DNA of 64,000 bases, taken from assembly GCA_964586675.1 (NCBI GenBank), contig CAZPHQ010000013.1:7096-71095 (forward strand). The letters run 5' to 3'. This document shows, piece after piece, positions 8,312 through 17,259 of this stretch. Each line of letters starts with the position of its first letter. Position 1 is the first letter of the stretch. The notes under the pieces are model-generated. The model had not been told where the DNA came from and made no database searches. It saw only the letters and a list, made by a program, of their open reading frames with translations. Position numbers and translations under genes: made by a program. This DNA comes from JADLGH01 sp964586675 (GTDB taxonomy: Bacteria > Desulfobacterota_D > UBA1144 > Nemesobacterales > UBA2774).

Positions 8312-10258
8312 TCAGTTCTTGTTGGAAAGCACATAGTGGAGCACGTCGCTCAGCTTTTCCATTTCGTAGGGCTTGGGGAGCACGCCCTTGAATCCATACT
8401 TCTCGTACTTTTCGAGTATCGGGTCGCTCGAATACCCGCTCGACACTATCGCCTTCACCTCGGGATCGAATACCAGGAGCTTTTCTAGTGCCTCCTTTCC
8501 GCCCATGCCGCCGGGAACTGTCAGGTCCATTATGACCGTATCGAAGGGCTTCCCTTCCTGCATGGCGCTTTTGTAAGTCCGCAGCAGCTCGCTCCCGTCC
8601 CTCGCGAACTCGACTTCGTAGCCGATGTGCGAGAGCATCTCGCCCGCGGCCTCTCTCACTTCGAGCTTGTCGTCCATTATGAGGACCCTGCCCGTGCCGC
8701 GCTTGATTACAGCGTTGATCCTGGATTCTATACTCACCGCATTCCCCCTTGCCGGAAGATATATGTAGAACTTGGTTCCGACGTGAAGCTCCGAATCGAC
8801 CGCTATATATCCCCCGTGGTTCTTTACTATGGAGTACGAAGTCGCGAGGCCCAAGCCGCTGCCCGCCTGTTTCGTCGTGAAGTAGGGATCGAATATACGC
8901 GATATGTACTCTCTCGGTATGCCGATGCCCTGGTCCGCTATGGTCGTTTTCACGTAATGCCCTTCTGTAAGCGGTACCCCCTTCTCGTTCTTCGCATCCA
9001 CGTTTTCGATGTTTATCGTTATCTTTCCGTCGTTCGTCATGGCCTGGGCCGCGTTGATGATCATGTTGCTGACGACCTGGCTTATCTGCGCCTCGTCGAC
9101 TTCGACGGACCACAGCTTGTCGTTCACGATGAACTGAAAATCCACGTTCGACCCGCTCATCGTAAAGCCGGCGGTATCCCTTATGATCTTTTCAAGATCG
9201 GTCGCCGCCTTGTTCTCCATCGACTGCCCTTTAGAGAACGTCATAAGCTGCGAAGAAAGGTCCTTCGCCTTGTGACACGCCCGCATCGCTTCGAGGAGCC
9301 TCTGCTTCACCTTTTCATCCGATATGTCGGGAAGCGAGCTCAGGGAAATGTTCCCCATGATGGAGGTGAGGAGGTTATTGAAATCGTGCGCGACGCCCCC
9401 CGCGAGAACCCCGATCGATTCCAGCTTCTGGACTTTTAAAAGCTCTTCTTCGAGTTTTTTAAGCTCGGTTATGTCCCTGAACACGAGGACGACGCCGATT
9501 ATGATCCCGTCCCGGTCCCTTATGGGCGAGCTGCTCGCCGAGACGTACCTGCACCCCTCCCTCTGCTTCGTGACGAGGACGGTTCCGCTTTCGAGCCCGA
9601 CGATATTGTTGGCCCTTATAGCCTTGCTTACCGGGTTCTCCTTCGGCTCCCCCGTCTCGACGTTCACGATAAAAAACACCTCTTCTATGAATCGCCCGAC
9701 GGCTTCGCCGCGGGGCCATCCGGTCAGCCGCTCCGCTATGCCGTTTATGAGCACGACCCTGCCTTCGGTATCGGTGGCTATGACCCCGTCCCCTAAGGAG
9801 CTAAGCGTCACCGCGAGCCTTTCCTTTTCCTCGAAGAGCTCCTGCTCGATCTTTTTCCTGTGGTCGAGGTCTTTCTGCCGCTCGAGCGCATACCTTATCG
9901 AGCGCGTGATCTGGTTTTTGTCCGTCTCGCCCTTGATGAGGTAGTCCTGCGCGCCGAGCTGAACGGCCTTCACCGCATTTTCCTCGTCGCTGACGGCGGT
10001 GAGAACTATGACCGGGATGCCTGGAAAATGGCTGTGTATCTTTTTAAATGTATCGAGGCCCCCGGAATCGGGCAGGAGCAGGTCGAGCAGTATGAGGTGT
10101 GCGGGTCTTTCGTCGAGCATTTTCAGGCCCTCCACGAGGGTGCCCGCCGTCCTGATACCGAACTTTATATGCTCCAGGCTCTCCAGGTTTCTAACGACGA
10201 GCGTTGCATAACTCTCGTTGTCCTCAATGAGTAAAAGGTCTACGGGAAACGCAGCCAT
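8312..10258 (-). CDS. Hybrid histidine kinase: receiver-PAS-HisKA-HATPase-receiver
   Basis: A 648-residue soluble signalling protein with no membrane segment. Domains in order: receiver about 5-125 (LLLIEDN, phospho-acceptor in LILLDLLLPDSGG, DYLIKG); PAS about 150-265; dimerisation/phosphoacceptor with the histidine in GGVAHDFNNLLTSIMG; an ATPase domain with VVSNMIINAAQAM, ADQGIGIP and GSGLGLATSYSIVKNHGG; and a C-terminal receiver with VLIMDDKLEVR, VIMDLTVPGGMGG and LPKPYEM. The double-receiver form suggests it takes phosphate from another kinase and passes or drains it. The neighbouring GGDEF protein has a very similar N-terminal receiver and the same linker style, so the two probably share an input. 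Confidence 0.92.
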   Translation of the reverse strand: MAAFPVDLLLIEDNESYATLVVRNLESLEHIKFGIRTAGTLVEGLKMLDERPAHLILLDLLLPDSGGLDTFKKIHSHFPGIPVIVLTAVSDEENAVKAVQLGAQDYLIKGETDKNQITRSIRYALERQKDLDHRKKIEQELFEEKERLAVTLSSLGDGVIATDTEGRVVLINGIAERLTGWPRGEAVGRFIEEVFFIVNVETGEPKENPVSKAIRANNIVGLESGTVLVTKQREGCRYVSASSSPIRDRDGIIIGVVLVFRDITELKKLEEELLKVQKLESIGVLAGGVAHDFNNLLTSIMGNISLSSLPDISDEKVKQRLLEAMRACHKAKDLSSQLMTFSKGQSMENKAATDLEKIIRDTAGFTMSGSNVDFQFIVNDKLWSVEVDEAQISQVVSNMIINAAQAMTNDGKITINIENVDAKNEKGVPLTEGHYVKTTIADQGIGIPREYISRIFDPYFTTKQAGSGLGLATSYSIVKNHGGYIAVDSELHVGTKFYIYLPARGNAVSIESRINAVIKRGTGRVLIMDDKLEVREAAGEMLSHIGYEVEFARDGSELLRTYKSAMQEGKPFDTVIMDLTVPGGMGGKEALEKLLVFDPEVKAIVSSGYSSDPILEKYEKYGFKGVLPKPYEMEKLSDVLHYVLSNKN

Positions 10259-10578
10259 GTATGTATATCCTCTTATGTCTCACGAATTAAATATCCACCG
10301 CCGTTGACAGACAAATATTATGGTTGCAAGAACCATACCAACCGAATTTTCCGTTCTCTAAACAGTTTAAATCAAAAACTATTTTAATTTTCCGCGCAAA
10401 TTTTGCGCAAAACACGCTTACAAATTCCGTTACTGCGATGCCGCATAATGACAAACTTTTGTCCGTATGGACGACGGCCATTTATAAACAGGAAAGACGG
10501 CTAAGGGAGCTCGAGAAAGACGGAGTGAGAAATGGAAAACGAGAATGATCGGTTAAAAGCTTGTCGATTCAAACCTGG
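10259..10578. other. AT-rich intergenic region with a perfect palindrome
   Basis: This 320-base space separates two same-strand signalling genes and holds no convincing gene. It contains a perfect 15-base palindrome at 10394-10408 (GCGCAAA, one base, TTTGCGC), a good operator candidate, and a small hairpin around GGTTGCAAGAACC. TTGACA occurs near 10303 without a matching -10 box. Two short reading frames here have no ribosome site or recognisable sequence. Confidence 0.5.
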
Positions 10579-11880
10579 CTAACTGTATTTGCTCATATCT
10601 ATAACGTTACCTTTTGGGGTCCTTTCGTATTTTTTGTTCTTCTCTGCGTACATCAGCTCGTCCGCCTTGAGGAGGAGCCTGTCTATCGAGCCGCTTGTGC
10701 TCGGGTTGTGGGCCGCTATGCCGAGGCTCATCGAGAGCTTGTACGGCCGCATGCCTTTCGCGTTGTGCGCGTCCACGTTTTCGTAAAGGCGCTTCTTTAT
10801 CGATTCGGCGCCCTTTCCGTCGGCATCGGTTGTAAGAGCGACGAACTCGTCGCCGCTCACCCTGGCCGTTACATCCGAATTCCTGAACGTCTGCTTTATC
10901 ACCGTGGCCGTGTCTATGAGTGCCTGGTCGCCTATGTTATGGCCGAACGCGTCGTTTATCTGCTTCAGACCGTCGAGGTCTATCAGTATAAGAAGCGACT
11001 GCTCCTTCCTCCGCTCGGCCGCCTTTATGTGGTGGTCGGCAAAGGTGAGAAACCCCCTCCGGTTGTAAAGCCCGGTGAGGTCGTCCGTTATGGAGAGGCT
11101 GCGGAGACGCTCCTCCATCTTTTTTCTTTCGGTAACGTCGCGCGAGTTGACGACGACGCCCAGCCCCCCCAGCTCGGGCGGGCAGAGCTTGCCTATGGAT
11201 TCTATCGTAAGCCAGTAGCCGTCCTTGTGCCTCACCCTGAACTCGGCGGAGTAGAGGCGGTCGGCGTTCTGGAGGCCTTGAGTAAATATGTCGAAGACGC
11301 GCGGGAAATCTTCCGGGTGGACGAAGTCGAAAACCCGCCTTCCGAGAAGCTCCTCGTCTTCGTATCCCAGAATACGGTGATGAGACGGGCTCACGTATTT
11401 CATCGAGCCGTCGACGTCGAGTATCGTGATAAGGTCGAGCACGTTTTCTATCATCAGCTTGAACCGCTCTTCGGTATTTTTGAGAGCGTCGTCGGCCTTT
11501 TTTCTTTCTATCGCGTATCTTATCGAGCGGACCAGGAGCCTCGCGTCCACCTGCCCCTTCATCAGATAATCCTGGGCCCCCATCTGGACGGCGCGGAGTG
11601 CGAGGTTCTCGTCGTCCGTGCCCGTGAGGACTATTATCGGGACTTCCGTCGCCTCTTTTATCGCCTGGAGCGTGTCGATGTTGCCGCTGTCGGGGAGGTC
11701 GAGGTCTAAGAGTATGAGGTCGATCTCGCCCTTTTGAGCCCTGCCAAAGCCGCCAGCGAAGGTGTCGTGATGCTCGACGTTCATGGAGTCCGGAGACTTT
11801 TTCGTAAGTATCCGTTTTATAAGCTGGGCGTAATCCAGATTATCTTCTATGAGTAATATTTTGATGGTTTCGTCGGCCAT
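10579..11880 (-). CDS. Receiver-PAS-GGDEF diguanylate cyclase
   Basis: A 433-residue response regulator predicted to make c-di-GMP. Residues about 5-125 form a receiver (KILLIEDN, LILLDLDLPDSGN, AQDYLMKG) closely similar to that of the adjacent kinase. Residues about 140-255 form a PAS domain containing HRILGYEDEELLGRRVF. Residues about 270-425 form the cyclase domain, with DDLTGLYNRRGF, LILIDLDGLKQINDAFGHNIGD and the signature RVSGDEF. The first glycine of GGDEF is Ser, a variant seen in some active enzymes, so activity is likely but not certain. There is no Shine-Dalgarno site. TAGAAT on the coding strand lies 8 bases before the ATG. Confidence 0.92.
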   Translation of the reverse strand: MADETIKILLIEDNLDYAQLIKRILTKKSPDSMNVEHHDTFAGGFGRAQKGEIDLILLDLDLPDSGNIDTLQAIKEATEVPIIVLTGTDDENLALRAVQMGAQDYLMKGQVDARLLVRSIRYAIERKKADDALKNTEERFKLMIENVLDLITILDVDGSMKYVSPSHHRILGYEDEELLGRRVFDFVHPEDFPRVFDIFTQGLQNADRLYSAEFRVRHKDGYWLTIESIGKLCPPELGGLGVVVNSRDVTERKKMEERLRSLSITDDLTGLYNRRGFLTFADHHIKAAERRKEQSLLILIDLDGLKQINDAFGHNIGDQALIDTATVIKQTFRNSDVTARVSGDEFVALTTDADGKGAESIKKRLYENVDAHNAKGMRPYKLSMSLGIAAHNPSTSGSIDRLLLKADELMYAEKNKKYERTPKGNVIDMSKYS

Positions 11881-11937
11881 TTCGCTAAATTCTACTGCAA
11901 GACGATAACATTTTCTACAAGTTTAACAGCGCCTCGG

Positions 11938-12175
11938 CTACAACGCCGCCGCTTCGAGCGGGAGGGTGTAATTCGACCTCCTGAACTCCTTGTCCCTGTA
12001 CATCGAAGCGTCCGCCCGCGACATGAGCGCGTCTATCGAGCAGGGCGTAGACGGATCGTACGAGGCGACCCCGGCGCTGACTGAAAGCATGTAGGGATTC
12101 TGCCTGCTGAAGTTGTAAATGTCGGGCCTGTGCCTCAGCTCCTCGAGCGCGTCCCGGAAGCGTCCCCATCAGGGG
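11938..12175 (-). pseudogene. Remnant of a second GGDEF domain gene
   Basis: In one minus-strand frame this stretch encodes about 75 residues that match the end of a GGDEF domain: YMLSVSAGVASYDPSTP, then SIDALMSRADASMYRDKE, followed by a tail and a TAG stop. The parallel segment of the neighbouring cyclase is LSMSLGIAAHNPSTSGSIDRLL, so they are relatives. An in-frame TGA at the right end, followed by unrelated sequence, shows that the active-site half is gone. It is a truncated copy, perhaps from a tandem duplication that was later cut. No start codon or promoter is evident. Confidence 0.75.
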
Positions 12176-12282
12176 TCAGAAATCCGCCTTATTTTATTGG
12201 GCAATCCGCCTGACGAAAGGCCATGGACGATGTAAATACGGGATAGTGGAATTACATCCCTCATGATATAATTTTCGGGCCA

Positions 12283-13260
12283 ATGCCTGCCATTAAAGAA
12301 ACGCGTCACCAGATGGTTCAGTTCGTATCCCCCGAGCACGCCAACAGCCACGGCACGCTCCACGGCGGGAGGCTCATGGACTGGATCATGCTCGCGGGGA
12401 GCATCAACGCCTCCCGGATGGCGAGGGGTATAACTGTCCTCGGCGCGACCGACAGCATAGACTTCGTGAATTCCGTCAAGGTAGGCGAAATAGTAACCCT
12501 CGACACCACGATCGAATACATCGGCTCGAGCTCGCTCGAAGTGGCCGTCGCCGTCCATTCCGAGAATCCCGAAACGGGCGTAAGGAAATTCACGACCTTC
12601 GCTCACCTCGCGTTCGTATCCGTCGACAAGGAAGGGCGGCCGCGAAAGATCAGCGAGCGTATAACACCCGACGGCGAGGAAGAGAAGGCGGTTTTCGACG
12701 CCGCAAAAAAGAGAAAGCAGCAGCGCATACCGAAGTTCGAGCGCCGCGACGAGCAGGCGCGGAACGTCATCGACGAAACCGAGATCGTCAGGCTCAGGCT
12801 CGAAACTACGAAGGTCGTCCTCCCCGAAGATACATTTTACGGGAGCTTCATGTCTGTCGGAAAGCTCATGATGGACATAGACGAGACGGCCGCAATTCTG
12901 GCGATGAGGTTCGTGAAAGGAGTCCTCGTTACAGGCTCCGTCGACGAGCTCTTCTTTTACTCCCCCATAAGAGTGGGCGACATTATAGTCTTCAAGGCGG
13001 GGATAAGCTACGTCGGCAAATCCTCCGTGGAGGTCGGCATAAAGGTCATATCGGAAAACGTGCTCACGGGCGAGCAAAAGCACACCTGCACGGCGTTCCT
13101 TTCTTTCGTACACGTCGGGCCCGACGGCAAACCGGAGCCCGTTCCGATATTCGCGGCCGAAACCCCCGAGGAGAAACGGCTCTGGAAAAAGGCGCTCGAG
13201 CGGAAGGAAAAAAGGTCCGAAAGGCTCCAGCGCATAGCAGGCATTTCCGAAAAGTCCTGA
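12283..13260 (+). CDS. Acyl-CoA thioesterase with two hotdog domains
   Basis: A 325-residue protein with two YciA/BACH-like 4HBT hotdog repeats, predicted to hydrolyse acyl-CoA thioesters in the cytoplasm. Repeat 1 (about 8-125) has NSHGTLHGGRLMDWIMLAGS, the usual N/D-containing active-site helix start, and VGEIVTLDTTIEYIGSSS. Repeat 2 (about 170-290) has the corresponding GSFMSVGKLMMDIDETAAI and IRVGDIIVFKAGISYVGKSS. In repeat 2 the HGG of the first is replaced by MSVGK, so one site may be non-catalytic. The start follows TATAAT (12267-12272) by 10 bases with no Shine-Dalgarno site. Confidence 0.88.
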   Translation: MPAIKETRHQMVQFVSPEHANSHGTLHGGRLMDWIMLAGSINASRMARGITVLGATDSIDFVNSVKVGEIVTLDTTIEYIGSSSLEVAVAVHSENPETGVRKFTTFAHLAFVSVDKEGRPRKISERITPDGEEEKAVFDAAKKRKQQRIPKFERRDEQARNVIDETEIVRLRLETTKVVLPEDTFYGSFMSVGKLMMDIDETAAILAMRFVKGVLVTGSVDELFFYSPIRVGDIIVFKAGISYVGKSSVEVGIKVISENVLTGEQKHTCTAFLSFVHVGPDGKPEPVPIFAAETPEEKRLWKKALERKEKRSERLQRIAGISEKS

Positions 13261-13359
13261 AAAACAGTTTCCGGCGCGGCTACCCTTGTGTTAACCTCTT
13301 CTTACCGCCTCCGGGGCTCTCTAGTATAGCAATCTGCCACGCACGGAGCGGTTCACGAG

Positions 13360-13785
13360 ATGTTATACAGGTCATTCTTCTTACTTCTGGGTTTCATCGT
13401 TCTGGACATAGCCGCCGTGCCCGCCGACATGCTTCACCCCGATGCGCAGGTGAGCGGCCAGACGGAAACCCGGACGGACGACGGCGGCCCGCCGGACGCC
13501 GGGGTCGTTCAGCTCCAGAACGGGATTACGCTGCTGGACCTGGTGAACGCCGTAAGCGAGATAAACGGCGAGGTCTACGTTATAGATGGCTCCGTGAAAC
13601 CGGCGGCAATAAATATAGTCACGCCCGAGGGCGGCCTCACCAGAGACGACTTGCTCGATCTCTTCGGAACGATACTCAAGGTGAACGGTCTCGCGGTGAT
13701 CGAGACGAACGGCGTAAACAAGATAGTAAACTCGGGCGACGCCATTCATAACGCCACCCCTGTGAAAACCGGTCGCGGCGAATAA
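13360..13785 (+). CDS. Exported stand-alone protein resembling a secretin N0/STN domain
   Basis: A 141-residue protein with a signal peptide (about residues 1-22, hydrophobic FFLLLGFIVLDIAAV). Residues about 48-125 follow the GspD N0/STN pattern: a first strand and helix in VVQLQNGITLLDLVNAVSEI, GEVYVIDGSV, a K-x-AINIVTPEG strand, DDLLDLFGTILKVNGL, and a final strand ending VNKIVN. In secretins this domain docks inner-membrane partners, but here no N1-N3 or barrel region follows. It recalls the GspC-like domain at 1109-1993. No secretion genes surround it. The call is by pattern only; function unknown. Confidence 0.6.
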   Translation: MLYRSFFLLLGFIVLDIAAVPADMLHPDAQVSGQTETRTDDGGPPDAGVVQLQNGITLLDLVNAVSEINGEVYVIDGSVKPAAINIVTPEGGLTRDDLLDLFGTILKVNGLAVIETNGVNKIVNSGDAIHNATPVKTGRGE

Positions 13786-13787
13786 TC

Positions 13788-14693
13788 CTACTGCACCCCG
13801 CCGCCCTCTCCGGACCTCCTCACGACTATATAGTTCGAGAGCAGTATGAACGCCCCGCCGAGGAGCGTATAGAATCCGATATGCTGCGAGAGAAAGGCCC
13901 ACGCGAGCACGGTTGCGCTGGCAGGCTCCAGGAGAAGCACTATCCCGGCAACGGACGCGGGCACGCCGACGAGCCCGCGGTAGAAGAGCAGATGCGGCAC
14001 AGCGCCGCCGAAAATTGAAACTAGAACGAGATAGAGCCAGTCCTCCGCCGGCAGTATTAAAGACAGCCCCGAAAAATCTTCCGACGGCAGCAGGAGCCTG
14101 AGGAGAGGCAGAAGGAGAAGGAGCCAGAGCGTCGCGGAGACGGACCAGCCGAAAGTGGTGGTCACATAATGCTGCCCCGTGACGGAGCTCCTCTTCCCGA
14201 GTACGACCCAGAGCGAAAGCAGTATCCCCGATACGAGCCCGCACGCTATGCCGATGTAGGAGCCCGCCCCCGCCTCCCACGACTGGAGAAGACACACGAG
14301 CCCCGCGAGCCCGAGAAAAGCCGAGACCACTTTCCGCTTCGTTATCTCCTCACCGAGCGCCGCTTTACCTATGAAGATAGTCCACACTGGCTGCGTGTAG
14401 AGAAGGAGGACGACGATCGCCACGGGGACGCCGAGGGCAAGGCCGGCGAACATAGCTAGCTCCAGCAGCCCGCCTATAAGGCCGTAGACGGCGAAGAACC
14501 CGAGTGTCCCCCGCCCGGCCATGAGCTTTTTGTTCCAGAGCACAAGGGGAAGCAAAACGAGGCCGACTATGAGCGGCCTGTAAAATGCCGTTTCGAAGAG
14601 CGAAAGCCCCCTGTCTATCAGGAACTGCCCGCCCGGGGCTATCGTTCCGTAGAAGATACCCGCCAGTATCAGATACCAGTATTCCCGTCTCAT
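13788..14693 (-). CDS. EamA/DMT-family transporter
   Basis: A 301-residue integral membrane protein with ten hydrophobic segments in two five-helix EamA repeats. Typical points are FYRPLIVGLVLLPLVLWNKK in repeat 1, LLLYTQPVWTIFIGKAALGEEITKRK at the end of repeat 1 and VLLLEPASATVLAWAFLSQ in the matching place of repeat 2. Family members export amino acids, nucleotide bases or other metabolites, but the substrate cannot be read from the sequence. The gene converges on the N0-like gene, with stops 3 bases apart. The downstream oxidoreductase lies on the same strand 57 bases upstream of its start. Confidence 0.88.
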   Translation of the reverse strand: MRREYWYLILAGIFYGTIAPGGQFLIDRGLSLFETAFYRPLIVGLVLLPLVLWNKKLMAGRGTLGFFAVYGLIGGLLELAMFAGLALGVPVAIVVLLLYTQPVWTIFIGKAALGEEITKRKVVSAFLGLAGLVCLLQSWEAGAGSYIGIACGLVSGILLSLWVVLGKRSSVTGQHYVTTTFGWSVSATLWLLLLLPLLRLLLPSEDFSGLSLILPAEDWLYLVLVSIFGGAVPHLLFYRGLVGVPASVAGIVLLLEPASATVLAWAFLSQHIGFYTLLGGAFILLSNYIVVRRSGEGGGVQ

Positions 14694-14750
14694 GTTTATA
14701 TTCCGATTTCTTCCGGCAGGGGTGAACCGGGCAGCGTCCGGCGGAGAGGA

Positions 14751-15836
14751 TTACTTAAGGTCGGCCAGCTTCGGCATCACCTCTTCGGCGAGGAGCCTCA
14801 TCGACCTCTCCCACTTGTCCCGGGGCTTCCATTCATGCCCCATCACGAGAAGAACGCCGAACCCGCCGACGTATTCGTAAAGCTCGCGTATCCTCGCGGC
14901 GACTTCGTCCGGGCTTCCGGCTATCCAGAGATTGTCGAGGAGGTAATCGGGCGTCACGTCCGAGTCGGCCATGCCCTTGTCCATCTTGAATATGTCGAGG
15001 TTCCCCCTTATCCTCGGTACCATCTTGAAGAAATATTCCGTAAAATCCCTCGCCAGCGTCCCCTCTTTGACGTCCCTCCTCGCCTCTTCCGTCGTCTCGG
15101 CGACGTAAATATCGCGGGCCACCCTCCATATCGATTTATCGGGGACCTTGCCCGTTGCGAGTGCCCCGTCTTCGACGGATTTCCAGTGCGTCCGGAGGAC
15201 GTCCTTCGTTATAAAGTTTATGCTCATCGGAATCCAGCCCCTCTCCCCCGCTATCCTGAGCGTCCCCGAGCCCGCAGTGATACCGGCGACGGCTATCGGA
15301 GGGTGAGGTTTTTGATACGGCTTCGTATGCACGCCGAGGCCGACCTCTGCCACCGGCTCGGGCACTTTAAACCTCCACCTCTTGTTTTCATAAAGCCCTG
15401 GCTTCGGGTCGTTCCAGAGGTTGAGTATGAATTCGAGGGAATCGTTCGTGAGGTCCCGTTGCTCGCCTGTTTTCGGGTCGACCCCGAATACTTCGAAATC
15501 CCCAATGAAGCTCCCCGCGCCGACGCCCCAGTAAAACCTTCCTTTCGCGAGATGGTCGAGCACTGCGATCCTGTGGGCGAGGACGAACGGGTCGTGGTCG
15601 GGAAGGCACGAAACCCCCGTCCCGAGAATTATATTTTTGGTGAGCGGTATCGCCTTCGCTATGAGAAGGTCCGGGGCCGCCAGGTTCTCCCATCCCGCCG
15701 TGAAGTGCTCGCCTATCCACGCCTCCCTGTATCCGAGCGCGTCGAGAGTGACTATCTGGTCGAGGTCCGAATCGAGCGTCTCCGTCAGGTCCGAGCCCGC
15801 CGGGTGAAGGGGCATTGTGAAGAATCCGATTTCCAA
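14751..15836 (-). CDS. Luciferase-like (LLM class) flavin-dependent oxidoreductase
   Basis: A 361-residue TIM-barrel protein of the bacterial luciferase/alkanesulfonate monooxygenase superfamily, probably using reduced FMN or F420 with an unknown substrate. Family features: IGFFTMPLHPAG at the start, LGYREAWIGEHF, IILGTGVSCLPDHDPFVLAHRIAVLD split over two strands, and GRFYWGVGAGSFIGDFEVFG, with the C-terminal LLDNLWIAGSPDEVAARI. The start is TTG at 15836, preceded by GGAG at six bases; the ATG at 15815 would delete the first barrel strand. It probably shares a transcript with the EamA gene. Confidence 0.87.
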   Translation of the reverse strand: MEIGFFTMPLHPAGSDLTETLDSDLDQIVTLDALGYREAWIGEHFTAGWENLAAPDLLIAKAIPLTKNIILGTGVSCLPDHDPFVLAHRIAVLDHLAKGRFYWGVGAGSFIGDFEVFGVDPKTGEQRDLTNDSLEFILNLWNDPKPGLYENKRWRFKVPEPVAEVGLGVHTKPYQKPHPPIAVAGITAGSGTLRIAGERGWIPMSINFITKDVLRTHWKSVEDGALATGKVPDKSIWRVARDIYVAETTEEARRDVKEGTLARDFTEYFFKMVPRIRGNLDIFKMDKGMADSDVTPDYLLDNLWIAGSPDEVAARIRELYEYVGGFGVLLVMGHEWKPRDKWERSMRLLAEEVMPKLADLK

Positions 15837-15953
15837 TTTCGGCTCCGCCGCAGCGTTGATTTTATTCCGGTTTCAGGATATTAACACAGAAGGTATTTTT
15901 CTACAAAGCGCCGGCGCGGCCACGGAATACATGGCTGCTGAGAGCCCGTTCCT

Positions 15954-15982
15954 TTGATATCACGGATGCCATATCGTATAAT
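15954..15982 (+). promoter_or_regulatory. Sigma-70-type promoter of nhaA
   Basis: TTGATA at 15954-15959, a 17-base spacer and TATAAT at 15977-15982. The predicted transcription start is near 15989, about 10 bases before the nhaA ATG, leaving no room for a Shine-Dalgarno site. Confidence 0.75.
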
Positions 15983-15999
15983 TTTCACGGCCCCTCGCT

Positions 16000-17196
16000 A
16001 TGACATCCGCCTCTAACCGCGCAGCGACAGCGATCCGTGAATTCCTCAAGCTCGAATCCGCAAGCGGGATCATTCTCGTGGGCGCCGCGGCGGTCGCGCT
16101 CGCGCTGAGTAATTCCCCGCTCTCGGGGGTCTATAACCTTCTTATCGAAACGCCGTTCGAAGTCAGGCTCGGCGCGCTCGGGATAGCGAAGCCCCTCCTG
16201 CTCTGGATAAATGACGGGCTCATGGCGATATTCTTTCTCCTGGTCGGCCTCGAAATAAAACGCGAGGTTTTGGACGGCCAGCTTTCGAGCCTCGGCCAGA
16301 TAGCCCTCCCGGGCATAGCCGCTATAGGCGGAATGGTTGTCCCGGCGCTCATATACGTGTTCTTTAACTTCAACAACCCCGGCGCCCTCAGCGGCTGGGC
16401 CGTACCGGCGGCGACGGACATCGCCTTCGCCCTCGGAGTGCTCGCCCTTCTCGGGAGCCGCGTGCCGCTGTCGCTAAAGCTCTTCCTCCTGACCCTCGCG
16501 ATAATCGACGACCTGGGTGCGATAGTCATAATCGCTGTTTTCTACTCTGGAAAGCTCTCGCTCCTTTCCCTCGGCCTCGCGGGCGCAATGATAGCCGTCC
16601 TCATCGCCATGAACCTCCTAGGCGTGAAGAGGATAGCGGCTTATATAATAGTCGGTGCTGTCCTCTGGGTATGCGTTCTCAAGTCAGGCGTACACGCGAC
16701 CCTCGCCGGCGTCGTTCTCGCGTTCACTATTCCGATGAGAACGAAGGAAGGAGAGCCGTGCCCGCTGCGTGACCTCGAACACACTCTCCATCCCTGGGTG
16801 GCGTTCATTATCATGCCGGTGTTCGCCTTCGCCAACGCCGGCGTATCGCTCGAAGGCATGACTCTCTCGGGCCTTTTCGGGCCGATACCCTCGGGCGTCG
16901 CGCTCGGTCTCTTCCTCGGAAAGCAGCTCGGCGTATTCGGGTTCGCGTGGGCGGCGATAAGGTTCGGCCTGGCGTCGCTGCCCGAGGGAGCCACGTGGCG
17001 CTCGCTATACGGCACAGCCGTCCTCTGCGGCATAGGGTTCACGATGAGCCTCTTCATAAGCACTCTCGCTTACGACAGCGGCACGTACGACGCAGCCGTC
17101 TCGGCGCGTCTCGGCATCCTCGCGGGCTCGTTCGTCTCGGCAGCCGCGGGCTACGTCATACTCAAGAGCGCGCTCTCCGTCCCGCGGCAAACCTGA
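16000..17196 (+). CDS. nhaA: Na+/H+ antiporter NhaA
   Basis: A 398-residue inner-membrane antiporter that expels Na+ in exchange for protons. The paired aspartates of the ion site are in TLAIIDDLGAIVIIAVFYSG. Other family marks are INDGLMAIFFLLVGLEIKRE, the TDIAFALGVLALLG segment and the C-terminal LCGIGFTMSLFISTLA. About eleven hydrophobic segments are visible, and the length equals E. coli NhaA. A consensus-like promoter lies just upstream, with no ribosome site. The next gene starts 64 bases after the stop on the same strand but is unrelated in kind. Confidence 0.97.
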   Translation: MTSASNRAATAIREFLKLESASGIILVGAAAVALALSNSPLSGVYNLLIETPFEVRLGALGIAKPLLLWINDGLMAIFFLLVGLEIKREVLDGQLSSLGQIALPGIAAIGGMVVPALIYVFFNFNNPGALSGWAVPAATDIAFALGVLALLGSRVPLSLKLFLLTLAIIDDLGAIVIIAVFYSGKLSLLSLGLAGAMIAVLIAMNLLGVKRIAAYIIVGAVLWVCVLKSGVHATLAGVVLAFTIPMRTKEGEPCPLRDLEHTLHPWVAFIIMPVFAFANAGVSLEGMTLSGLFGPIPSGVALGLFLGKQLGVFGFAWAAIRFGLASLPEGATWRSLYGTAVLCGIGFTMSLFISTLAYDSGTYDAAVSARLGILAGSFVSAAAGYVILKSALSVPRQT

Positions 17197-17259
17197 AAAC
17201 GGGCATCTGACGCAGCGCCGAAAGGGTATAATAATCACGGATGAAACAATGCCTGGAGG

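Noticed and set aside
10324..10548. 74-residue frame in the signalling gap
   Set aside because: No ribosome site and no pattern of coding constraint; the region looks regulatory.
14835..15884. Long plus-strand frame opposite the luciferase-like gene
   Set aside because: A shadow in GC-rich sequence; the minus strand has all family motifs.
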